Positions 29,091-37,778 of a DNA stretch of 64,000 bases are shown here, one piece after another. Below the pieces are notes generated by a model. The model was given only the letters and a program-made list of their open reading frames with translations, did no database searches and was not told the origin of the DNA. This stretch comes from Coriobacteriia bacterium (GTDB lineage: Bacteria; Actinomycetota; Coriobacteriia; WRKU01; WQUG01): the NCBI GenBank assembly GCA_009779855.1, contig WRBC01000001.1, positions 168,444 to 232,443 of the forward strand, in the 5' to 3' direction. How positions within the stretch are numbered: the first letter of the stretch is position 1; each line of letters begins with the position of its first letter. Made by a program: the position numbers and the translations under genes.

Positions 29091-30527
29091 TTGTCACCTG
29101 CTGAAATATACTTTGGGACTGATGGCTGGCGTGCTGTTGTTGGTTCTGGGTTTGACGATGAAAGCGTTTCCCGCGTAGCTCAAGCCACCGCCCTTACTTT
29201 TCTTGAAGGCGCAGTGCGGAATACCTCGCAGAGGCCTCGTGTCTACATTGGCTACGATACTCGTGAACATGCTGCCCATTTTGCTCGCCTAGCTGCTGAA
29301 GTGATGGTTCAGCAGGGCTTAGAGGTAGTACTCTCTGATAGTTACATTCCCACGCCAGCTCTTTGCTGGACGGTATCGCGCGATAAACAAGCCATTGGCG
29401 GAATCCAATTAACGGCAAGTCACAATCCAGCTGGATGGCTAGGATTCAAGGTGCGTATGAGCGATGGGGGAGCCTCGCCTGCGGAATTCACTCATAGGAT
29501 AGAAGGCATCCTTGCTACAAAACCAGAGGCAGCTAATTCTGGTGATAGAAAGATCAGCGAAAGTAGCCTCTGCACTAGAGACCTTGTCTCGCCTTACCTG
29601 GATGCCCTTTGTCAATTTGTGGACACAGACGCTATCAAGAACGCACAGCTTAAAGTAGTCGTGGATCCACTTTTTGGTGCTTCTCGTATATATCTTGCAG
29701 ATGTTTTTGAGCGACTTGGCGTAGAGGTTCTACGCCTGCATGATAATCAAGATTTCAGTTTTGGTGGACTGCATCCAGAACCAATCCCCCCTTGGACTGA
29801 TGAGGCAGCGATTGCAGTGCGCAAGTCACAGGCTGTAGCAGGATTTGTTTTGGATGGTGACGCAGATCGCTTGGGGGCAATTGATGGAGGGGGCGACTTT
29901 GTGTCTCCTCACAAGATAATTGCCCTGATTGCAGAACACCTAATTAAAAACAGAGGGCAGTTAGGCAGAATTGTGAAGACTCTTTCGACTTCTCAGCTTG
30001 TGGATCGTCTTGCACGCAAGTTAGGCGTAGAGTCTACTACGACCCCAATTGGCTTTAAGTGGATTTATGAAGAAATGCTTAAAGGGGACGTCATGATTGG
30101 CGGTGAAGAGAGCGGGGGGATAGGCATTCCTGATCATGTGTGTGAGCGAGATGGCCTACTCATGAGTTTGCTACTTGTTGAAATGATGGCGATTACAGGG
30201 CTTAGTCTTAAGATGCTTGTTAGCCAACTGGAGGAACAGGTGGGTAGACTGTACTATCAGCGCAAGGACCTGTCCCTTGAGCCTGGTCATATGGATCGTT
30301 TCAGAAGGATACTGCCAGATTTGAAGCCTCTTCACATAGCAGATACAGCAGTGCTCGAGTACATCCATAGCGACGGTGCAAAATTCCTTTTACCGGATGA
30401 TGAGTGGCTTTTGCTGCGTGCATCCGGCACGGAGCCCCTTGTGCGCATCTATGCTGAAGCAGCAAGTCCGTGTAGACTAGCAGTACTGCTAGAAGCGGGA
30501 AATCATTTAGTGCAGGAGGCAAAATAG
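29091..30527 (+). CDS. Phosphoglucomutase/phosphomannomutase family protein
   Basis: YFGTDGWRAVVG, TASHNPAGWLGFK, LDGDADRLGAIDGGG, GGEESGGIG, LLRASGTEPLVRIY; TTG start behind GAGGGGAG SD. Confidence 0.94.
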   Translation: MSPAEIYFGTDGWRAVVGSGFDDESVSRVAQATALTFLEGAVRNTSQRPRVYIGYDTREHAAHFARLAAEVMVQQGLEVVLSDSYIPTPALCWTVSRDKQAIGGIQLTASHNPAGWLGFKVRMSDGGASPAEFTHRIEGILATKPEAANSGDRKISESSLCTRDLVSPYLDALCQFVDTDAIKNAQLKVVVDPLFGASRIYLADVFERLGVEVLRLHDNQDFSFGGLHPEPIPPWTDEAAIAVRKSQAVAGFVLDGDADRLGAIDGGGDFVSPHKIIALIAEHLIKNRGQLGRIVKTLSTSQLVDRLARKLGVESTTTPIGFKWIYEEMLKGDVMIGGEESGGIGIPDHVCERDGLLMSLLLVEMMAITGLSLKMLVSQLEEQVGRLYYQRKDLSLEPGHMDRFRRILPDLKPLHIADTAVLEYIHSDGAKFLLPDDEWLLLRASGTEPLVRIYAEAASPCRLAVLLEAGNHLVQEAK

Positions 30528-31756
30528 TGCGCGTAGTCATGGTAAATAAATATTATCCATCTCATGTTGGTGGTATCGAATTTCACATGCGCGATTTAGC
30601 AGAAGGATTAGTTGCCTCAGGACATCAAGTTCGAGTCATTGTAAGCAACGACGAGCGCAGATACAGTGAAGAACTCATAAATGGCGTAGAGGTAGTGCGT
30701 CTACCTCGCCTCTTTGAAAGAGCATCTACCCCAGTCTGTCGTATGATTGGCCCTGTATTGAGCTTCGAATCAGAGCAAGCAGATATCCTGCACTTTCACA
30801 CGCCTTACCCTTGGGGCGAATTTGAATGGGTAGGTCAGATGGCCTCAAAAAGAGTTCCTTACGTAGTTACCTATCATGCTGATATTGTCCGTCAAAGGCA
30901 GGCTTTAGCAGTTTACGGGCCTATTTTTAACAAGTTTCTCAATAGAGCCCAACTTATCATGGCCTCGTCTCCTCAACTTATTCAGTATTCACCTTGGCTT
31001 AATCCTCGTGCAGATAAGTGTAGGCAGGTTAACTTTGGATTGCCAGTAGAGAGCATTGCTCATAATGAGAAAGCTGTTGCCCGTGCAGCAGTTCTTCGCG
31101 AAGAACTGGCTGCTTCTGTAGATGGAGCTCATAAGCCAGTAGTTCTTTTCGTGGGCAGACTTATCTATTACAAAGGTATTGAAGTTCTTGCTCGCGCAAT
31201 TCCCAAAGTAGATGCTCATTTCGTCATTATTGGCAGCGGCCCAGACCGTGCTGTCATAGATCATGTGCAAAGACATGAAGAGCTCGCAAAGCGCATTCAC
31301 GTAATAGACTACGCCAGCGACGAGGATTTAGCCGCGTGGTATCATGCTGCAGACGTATTGACCTTGCCTAGCGTCGAGAACTCTGAAGCCTTTGGCTTAG
31401 TTCAAATTGAGGCACATGCTGCAGGGACTCCTGTTGTTTCTAGTAGGCTTAGAACTGGTGTACCCTATGCAAATCTTGATGGGGTAACAGGGTTAACCGT
31501 TCCTCCTCGTGACTCTGATGCGCTGGCAGGATCGCTTAATGCACTGCTTTCTGACGAAGGCACACGCCTGCGCTTAGGAAGGCAAGCGCAGGCGCGCGCC
31601 CTTGCGGAATTTAATATTGACCAAATGATAAAAGGTGTAGAGTCGGTTTACTGCGAAGCGATTACACTGAAGAACAACAGCAGACCTCAATGTCCTACTA
31701 TTCAGCCCAGCGCGAATATGCTGAAGGTTGATAGAGAAAACGTTGACGGGGTCTAG
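30527..31756 (+). CDS. GT4-family glycosyltransferase
   Basis: VNKYYPSHVGGIEFHMRDLAEGL, FVGRLIYYKGIEVLARAI, PSVENSEAFGLVQIEAHAAGTPVVSS. Confidence 0.94.
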   Translation: MRVVMVNKYYPSHVGGIEFHMRDLAEGLVASGHQVRVIVSNDERRYSEELINGVEVVRLPRLFERASTPVCRMIGPVLSFESEQADILHFHTPYPWGEFEWVGQMASKRVPYVVTYHADIVRQRQALAVYGPIFNKFLNRAQLIMASSPQLIQYSPWLNPRADKCRQVNFGLPVESIAHNEKAVARAAVLREELAASVDGAHKPVVLFVGRLIYYKGIEVLARAIPKVDAHFVIIGSGPDRAVIDHVQRHEELAKRIHVIDYASDEDLAAWYHAADVLTLPSVENSEAFGLVQIEAHAAGTPVVSSRLRTGVPYANLDGVTGLTVPPRDSDALAGSLNALLSDEGTRLRLGRQAQARALAEFNIDQMIKGVESVYCEAITLKNNSRPQCPTIQPSANMLKVDRENVDGV

Positions 31757-31761
31757 CTGAT

Positions 31762-33084
31762 ATGTCCCGTTTGAGGTTTCGCCTCTTTTCCCTTTTTGCT
31801 GATGCTTTCTTTGTTAATGCAGCGGTAATCGTAGCGTTTTTGATGCGCTTCATGGGTCAAATTCCACCAGGGAACCTTGATGCTTATCTTACCTTGATGC
31901 CCTTGCTCACTTTGGCGTACCTTACGTGTGGATGGCTCTACAACCTTTATGAGCCTGAGCAACTTGATTCGCCTTGGGCAACAACGTCACGAGTGTTTCC
32001 CGCGGCAATTTTGGGAACGCTAGGCTTGACGGCTATTGCATTTCTGGGGGGTGAGGGAACTGCTGCCTTTCCGCGGCTGACTTTGCCTATTATTCTGATC
32101 TTGAGCATCGCATTTCTGTTGGGTTGGAGACTGCTTTTCCTGCGCTTCGGCAAAATCAATTGGCCAGAGCAGCGTACCCTTATCATTGGTCATGGGGGCA
32201 TAGCACATGACCTTGCGACATCAATACAGGAAAGAACAAAGTGGGGATGGAAGCTTGTTGGTATCATACCTTCAAGCTATGGTCAGCAGCGTATTAACCA
32301 GATTATTGTAGATTCTAGAGTGAATCGCATTATTGTTGCAGATCCTGCTCAATTGCGGGAGTTTGTCGAGCAATTAGTTCTTGCTGAACATGCGAAGTTA
32401 ACCGTTGATGTAGTTCCAGAACTTTATGAAACATTCATTGGGCAAACGCATACTATTATTGGGGACATTCCGCTTATGCGTATAGTCTCAGGCAATATTC
32501 CGCGCTACCAGCGCTTGTTAAAACGCAGCGTTGACCTTTTTGGGGCCCTAATTTTAGCCATAGTAGCAGCGCCAATTATGTTCTTTGCTGCCCTTTTAAT
32601 TCTTCTTTCTGACGGAAGACCTCTTTTTTATAAACAAAAGCGTGTAGGGCGCAATCAGTCTCTTTTTTGGATATTCAAATTTCGCACAATGGTAAAAAAT
32701 GCAGAGGAGCTTTCTGGCCCTGTTCTTGCTACTGAAGATGATCCGCGAATAACACCTGTTGGTCGTAGATTGCGTAAGTTTCGTATAGATGAACTTCCTC
32801 AGGTCATTAATATAATGCGCGGAGAGATGAGCTTCATTGGACCCCGTCCAGAAAGGCCAGAGTTTGTTAGTCAGTACCTGCAAGAGATCCCTGGTTATTC
32901 AGAACGTTTTCGCATTAAGCCGGGGGTAACGGGGCTTGCTCAAACTAATGGGGGGTATGCTACGACTCCAGATCGTAAATTGAAGTACGATTTAATGTAC
33001 CTATATCACCAAAGTCTGATGCTGGATGCACAAATCATGGTAGAAACAGTAAAAGTTATACTTTCAGGAAGAGGAGCACGCTAG
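31762..33084 (+). CDS. Polyprenyl-phosphate sugar-1-phosphate transferase (bacterial sugar transferase)
   Basis: RSVDLFGALILAIVAAPIM..., FKFRTMVKNAEE, LRKFRIDELPQVINIMRGEMSFIGPRPERPEFV. Confidence 0.94.
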   Translation: MSRLRFRLFSLFADAFFVNAAVIVAFLMRFMGQIPPGNLDAYLTLMPLLTLAYLTCGWLYNLYEPEQLDSPWATTSRVFPAAILGTLGLTAIAFLGGEGTAAFPRLTLPIILILSIAFLLGWRLLFLRFGKINWPEQRTLIIGHGGIAHDLATSIQERTKWGWKLVGIIPSSYGQQRINQIIVDSRVNRIIVADPAQLREFVEQLVLAEHAKLTVDVVPELYETFIGQTHTIIGDIPLMRIVSGNIPRYQRLLKRSVDLFGALILAIVAAPIMFFAALLILLSDGRPLFYKQKRVGRNQSLFWIFKFRTMVKNAEELSGPVLATEDDPRITPVGRRLRKFRIDELPQVINIMRGEMSFIGPRPERPEFVSQYLQEIPGYSERFRIKPGVTGLAQTNGGYATTPDRKLKYDLMYLYHQSLMLDAQIMVETVKVILSGRGAR

Positions 33085-33085
33085 G

Positions 33086-35119
33086 ATGGGCAAGTCAAAA
33101 AAAGATGTCCGCGAAATTCGTGAACATACTCGCGAGGGGAAAATTGCATGGTGGTTAATCCTTGCACTAGTTGCGGTGGTTCCCATAGTAATGGCCAACG
33201 GTCCACTTAATTGGATGGGTTTCAATTTTGCTGATGGATTTGATGGGGTAAAGATATTTGTTCTGCGCATTGGGGTTATGGCTATCCTAGCTGCGTGGAT
33301 CTGGGATGTTGTGCGTAATGGCGGAGAAATTCGCTACCATGCTCTTTATATCTTGCTAGGTGTGCTACTTGTCTGGATTGTGATTACAACCATAACTTCA
33401 ATAAACCCCGCCACGGCTTTTCTAGGTAAATATAGGCGCTATGATGGGGCATGGGCCTATTTCCTCTATGCACTCTTGATGTTTTTGACGATGCAGTACG
33501 CAACTTCACTTCCGCGGGTGCGTCAATTGGCCCAAACGTTAAGCTTTTCAAGTGTGGTTGTTGCTGGCTACGGATTACTGCAGGCGATTCCTAACCCTTG
33601 GCGCAGTGCAGAGGGCGGAGCTATTGCAAATTGGGACCCGCTTACCTGGGGGGTATTGCCTTTTGAGCCTCTGCGTTCTTTCTCTACCTTTGGGAACCCA
33701 AACTTGCTTGCAGGCTTTCTTGCGTTTAGTATTTTTGTGACCTTGGGCTTACTTCTCTCTGAAAAGCAGCCAAAGTGGCGCAGATGGTACTGGTTTGTAC
33801 TCTTGTTAAATTCCGCCGTTGCTATTACGGCTTTCTCAAGGTCTCTGTGGGCAGCTGTTCTTGTGACGGGTATTATCTTTGTCGTATTGGTGTGGCGACA
33901 AAAGATTAAGCCTGTTAAAGAGGACTATTATTTCGCAGGTGGATTGGCGGCAGTCGTTACAGCATTTGCGGCTTACTCGCTTACACGGGCAGATGCTGTA
34001 ACAAACATTTGGTCAAGAATTCAAACTATTTTCGAGTTTGATCAAGGCAGTGGTCTTACACGTACACAGATATGGGAGGCGGCCCTAGCAGCGATTGCAG
34101 AGCGTCCCATTTTTGGCTATGGTCTTGACACATTTAGGCTTATTTTCCGCCACTTTGCTCCTCCTGAGTATGCTCAGGCTGCAGGCTTTAGATCGGTTGC
34201 TGACAATGCTCACAATTTTCCTCTGCAACTTGCAACAGGCATCGGAATTGTAGGGGCAATACTGTTCTTTGCTTTGCTCTTCTGGGTAGCCTTTATTGCT
34301 ATTCGAAGATGCCTTAAGGTGAGCGAGGAATCAAAGGCAGACAGAATGCTCCTTATTGGAATTGTCTGTGCTTGTATTGCCTACTGTGTACACCTTTTCT
34401 TTGGTTTATCTCTTCCTTCGACAAGTTTTTTGTTGTGGATATTGATGGGGGCAGTACTGGTCCCTTATGCAAAGGTATTTAAGGTTAAGAAGTCTACCTG
34501 GATGGTGCCTGTGGCTGTCTTATTGAGTGCCTTACTTCTAGTTCCCGTAGTTTTCTCAGTAAGATTGTTTGCAGCTGATTCTGCCTATGCGATTCCTGCG
34601 GGTATAGTTGCTACAGGGGTGAGTAATACAGATGCGGCAACCTTGCAGTTTGCAAAAGAAGAGGCGGAAAGGGCAGTAAGGCTCAATCCTTTTAATGAGC
34701 GCTACTATGTGGACTACTTCATTTTGTTTTCAAGTTATGCTCTGGTTCAACATGCACAGGGAAGTCCTGATGCACCCATGTTGATTGAGGAGTCTCGCAG
34801 TAAGGCGCAGCACTTGATTGATATGTCTTCCTGGGAATATGATTCATATCTGGCCGTAGCTACTTTTTACTTGAATCTAGGTACGATCTTCGAAGGAGAA
34901 GAGGGTAGAACCTATACATTAGAGGCAGCAGAATTCATGCGCGAAAAGATTGAGCAGACTCCAACAGGCCTTGCTTTGCGAGTACGTTATGCAGAAGCCT
35001 TGTTGGTACTAGATGACATCGATGCTGCAAAAGATGAGCTGACCTTTGTAATCGAGCATGATACGAATCACACTCGGGCGGCCGAGATGTTGCAAGAACT
35101 AAAGGAAGAAAGTCCTTAG
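33086..35119 (+). CDS. O-antigen ligase/polymerase family multi-TM protein with TPR-like C-terminus
   Basis: Multi-TM, FGNPNLLAGFLAF, TAFSRSLWAA, GYGLDTFRLIFRHFAPPEY, DNAHNFPLQL; soluble helical C-terminus. Confidence 0.86.
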   Translation: MGKSKKDVREIREHTREGKIAWWLILALVAVVPIVMANGPLNWMGFNFADGFDGVKIFVLRIGVMAILAAWIWDVVRNGGEIRYHALYILLGVLLVWIVITTITSINPATAFLGKYRRYDGAWAYFLYALLMFLTMQYATSLPRVRQLAQTLSFSSVVVAGYGLLQAIPNPWRSAEGGAIANWDPLTWGVLPFEPLRSFSTFGNPNLLAGFLAFSIFVTLGLLLSEKQPKWRRWYWFVLLLNSAVAITAFSRSLWAAVLVTGIIFVVLVWRQKIKPVKEDYYFAGGLAAVVTAFAAYSLTRADAVTNIWSRIQTIFEFDQGSGLTRTQIWEAALAAIAERPIFGYGLDTFRLIFRHFAPPEYAQAAGFRSVADNAHNFPLQLATGIGIVGAILFFALLFWVAFIAIRRCLKVSEESKADRMLLIGIVCACIAYCVHLFFGLSLPSTSFLLWILMGAVLVPYAKVFKVKKSTWMVPVAVLLSALLLVPVVFSVRLFAADSAYAIPAGIVATGVSNTDAATLQFAKEEAERAVRLNPFNERYYVDYFILFSSYALVQHAQGSPDAPMLIEESRSKAQHLIDMSSWEYDSYLAVATFYLNLGTIFEGEEGRTYTLEAAEFMREKIEQTPTGLALRVRYAEALLVLDDIDAAKDELTFVIEHDTNHTRAAEMLQELKEESP

Positions 35120-35194
35120 GGGTATGTTGCCTTCAGTTGACACTATTGATAGACTTAGGTAAGTAAGTTTGTTCCGTAAGGGGAGGACGATATA

Positions 35195-35464
35195 ATGCTG
35201 TATGATTTAGCTGGATCGATTGCTGCTTGGCAGGCGCACTGGGGCTTTACGTATAATACCCCGATGGTTATCACAAATTTTGTGTATACCTTCTTTTTCC
35301 TGGCTGTATTCATTGGTGTGGCAACAGGCTGGTATGCGGCTGGTCAGCTGAAAAAGGCTGAGGAATTCCTTCCCGCTGACGAGGCTTTTGAAGTTGCAGT
35401 TGCAGAAAGAAATGCTGCTCTTGCAGAAAAGAAGGCTGCTAAAAAGGCTGCAAAGGGTAAGTAG
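35195..35464 (+). CDS. Small single-TM protein with Lys/Ala/Glu helical tail, unknown
   Basis: 89 aa; GGGGAGG SD at about 35179; TM FVYTFFFLAVFIGVATGWYAAG. Confidence 0.6.
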   Translation: MLYDLAGSIAAWQAHWGFTYNTPMVITNFVYTFFFLAVFIGVATGWYAAGQLKKAEEFLPADEAFEVAVAERNAALAEKKAAKKAAKGK

Positions 35465-35522
35465 CTTTCGCTTTTCTTTGTACACCTTACACCTTGCACT
35501 AAAATTTAAATTGATAGTATAG

Positions 35523-35559
35523 CTCCACTCGCTGTCTTGATGGCAGGAGTGGAGTTTTT
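35523..35559 (+). terminator. Rho-independent terminator upstream of the dcw cluster
   Basis: CTCCACTC (35523-35530) / GAGTGGAG (35547-35554) followed by TTTTTATTT. Confidence 0.92.
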
Positions 35560-35610
35560 ATTTGTCATAGTCTTCATGCCCCTACTCAGGGGTATTTTTA
35601 TGCGATGAGG

Positions 35611-35699
35611 GCAAAAGTGGCAAAAAGTGCAGAAATGAGCAAAAAGTGGGATAAAAGGTATAAATATGTTGCTTGGTGGGATGAAATGGTATACACTAG
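35611..35699 (+). promoter_or_regulatory. mraZ promoter with MraZ-box-like repeats
   Basis: Roughly 10-nt-spaced AAAAGTGGC, AAAAAGTGC, AAAAAGTGGGA, then GGTGGGA; TTGCTT-17-TACACT promoter-like pair overlaps the last GTGGGA box. MraZ is known to bind GTGGG-type direct repeats at its own promoter. Confidence 0.7.
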
Positions 35700-35761
35700 T
35701 GCCATCGCTGCCCCGATGTGGCAGCAGCGTACGTCAAATAATGAGGGAAGTAGGGAAGTAA

Positions 35762-36202
35762 GTGCGCCAGTTTAAGGGGAGAGCCCATCATAAGATGGAC
35801 GCGAAGGGTCGCGTGTCTCTGCCTGCGAAATATCGCACTACACTTGCTGCGTCCGATTTAGTCTTGGTCCCAGGAACGGATGGATGTCTGTGGCTTTACA
35901 CAGATGAAGAGTATCAAAAACTCATTGCGCCATTACTAAAAAATCAATTTGACGAAAAGTATGATCTGCTTCGTGAACTTTTTGTGGCTGGCGCAGAAGA
36001 CATTGAGGTTGATGGTTCTGGTCGTATCAGGGTTCCTGCTGAGCAGCGTGAGTTTGCTTCACTTTCAAAAGAGGTAACAATCGCTGGAAAGGGAACACGT
36101 CTTGAGCTGTGGGATAGTGAACACTACAAGCAGCGACTGGGAGGCATTGATAGAAGCCAAGCACTTAAGGTTCTAACAGAACAAGAAGAGCAGAGCAGCT
36201 AA
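35762..36202 (+). CDS. mraZ: Transcriptional regulator MraZ
   Basis: GRAHHKMDAKGRVSLPAKYR, GSGRIRVPAEQREFASL; GTG start. Confidence 0.96.
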   Translation: MRQFKGRAHHKMDAKGRVSLPAKYRTTLAASDLVLVPGTDGCLWLYTDEEYQKLIAPLLKNQFDEKYDLLRELFVAGAEDIEVDGSGRIRVPAEQREFASLSKEVTIAGKGTRLELWDSEHYKQRLGGIDRSQALKVLTEQEEQSS

Positions 36203-36203
36203 T

Positions 36204-37166
36204 TTGACAACTGAATACACACATACACCGGTATTGTGTGAAGAAACCCTTAGCCTTTTAGCTCCGCAGCCCAGCAGCATCGTAGTGGATGCAACTCTGG
36301 GCAGGGCGGGACACGGAAGGCTGCTTGCGCAAGCTGCAATGAAAAAGGGTGGCACCTATATCGGTATTGACCTTGATGAGCAGGCTCTAGAGGCAGCACA
36401 ACCTATACTCGCAGATGTTCGCTCGAAAATAGGCGAAGGGGAATATGTACTTATTCAAGGATCCTTTGGTGACTTGGATACGCTTCTTCAAGAAGTGGGA
36501 ATTGGTTATGTTGATACGTTTTTGTTCGACATAGGGGTCTCATCTCCACAGATTGATGATGTCAGTCGTGGCTTTAGCTTTAAGCAAGATGCTTTGCTTG
36601 ATATGCGACTGGATCAAAGCGCACATATTTCAACAGCAGCAGATCTATTGCGAACTTTAGAGGGAAGAGAACTGACTCGGATTCTGCGTGAATATGGCGA
36701 AGAAAAGTGGGCGTCACGTATTGCAGATTTTGTTGTGAAACAAAGAGAAGTTGCTCCCATTACGACAAGCGCACAGCTTGTAGAGATTATTAAAGCAGCG
36801 ATTCCAGCTTCTGCTAGACGCACAGGTGGGCATCCTGCAAAGCGCAGCTTTCAGGCATTACGCATTGCGGTCAATGATGAACTGGGCGCTTTAGAGCGTG
36901 GTCTTGAATCAGCAATTCGGTGGCTACGAACAGGTGGCAGATTGGGAGTTCTGACCTTCCATTCGCTTGAAGACCGAATAGTGAAGCGAGCACTTCAGGC
37001 ATCAGAGCAGAACTGTGGCTGTCCGCCAGGCTTGCCTGTATGTATGTGTGAGAATACGGCAGTATTGAAGGTGCTTACAAGGCGCCCAATACAGCCGACA
37101 GAAAAAGAAGTAGAGGGTAATTCCAGAGCTCGCTCAACGAAGCTCAGGGTTGCTGAAAAACTATAA
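36204..37166 (+). CDS. rsmH: 16S rRNA m4C1402 methyltransferase RsmH/MraW
   Basis: HTPVLCEETLSLL, DATLGRAGHG, LFDIGVSSPQIDDVSRGFSF, GRLGVLTFHSLEDRIVKR. Confidence 0.97.
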   Translation: MTTEYTHTPVLCEETLSLLAPQPSSIVVDATLGRAGHGRLLAQAAMKKGGTYIGIDLDEQALEAAQPILADVRSKIGEGEYVLIQGSFGDLDTLLQEVGIGYVDTFLFDIGVSSPQIDDVSRGFSFKQDALLDMRLDQSAHISTAADLLRTLEGRELTRILREYGEEKWASRIADFVVKQREVAPITTSAQLVEIIKAAIPASARRTGGHPAKRSFQALRIAVNDELGALERGLESAIRWLRTGGRLGVLTFHSLEDRIVKRALQASEQNCGCPPGLPVCMCENTAVLKVLTRRPIQPTEKEVEGNSRARSTKLRVAEKL

Positions 37167-37180
37167 GGGGAGGTGCGACT

Positions 37181-37729
37181 ATGTCAACCGCGAAAACAAA
37201 CGAACAGCTTTTTCGAAGAATTTTTATTGTAGTTCTGCTTGCCATGGTCGTAACTGTCATGTTGGGCTTAGGCCCAGTTTGGCTTAGTGCAGAGGCAACG
37301 CGTGCATCGCAGCACTCACAGTTGCTTAAGGACGAAATTACAGACACTTTGGCAATATCTGAGAATTTGGAAATGCAGCGTGCAACAATTACCAATGACT
37401 TCAGACTCAATCCAGGTGATTTAGAAGCGATGGGACTTGTTCGCTCAGAAGGCGAGCGCAGCTTTATTGAATTGAATCCAGCTGCCGGTCTGGGATCGTC
37501 TCTTTCAATGGTAGGGGGCTCTACCATAGGTTCTGACAGTGTTGCAGACCTTGCTGTTCTAGCTGAAGATACGAACTTGGGCACACAAATTGCAGCGGAA
37601 CAATCTTCAGCGCAAAATATTAATCTGGGACAAGTGACAGGCAATGCACTTGACACAGTAGCTCAGTTGACGGCTGGCGAGGCAGCAACACTCCTCTTGG
37701 GTGATGTCGGACTTGCGGGTATGCGTTAG
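37181..37729 (+). CDS. FtsL-position single-TM septum-type protein
   Basis: One N-terminal TM then helical segment, located between rsmH and ftsI. Confidence 0.6.
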   Translation: MSTAKTNEQLFRRIFIVVLLAMVVTVMLGLGPVWLSAEATRASQHSQLLKDEITDTLAISENLEMQRATITNDFRLNPGDLEAMGLVRSEGERSFIELNPAAGLGSSLSMVGGSTIGSDSVADLAVLAEDTNLGTQIAAEQSSAQNINLGQVTGNALDTVAQLTAGEAATLLLGDVGLAGMR

Positions 37730-37778
37730 GAAATCGACAGTAACCTGCGATGCAGGAAATTTACGTGTCGGTAATTAG

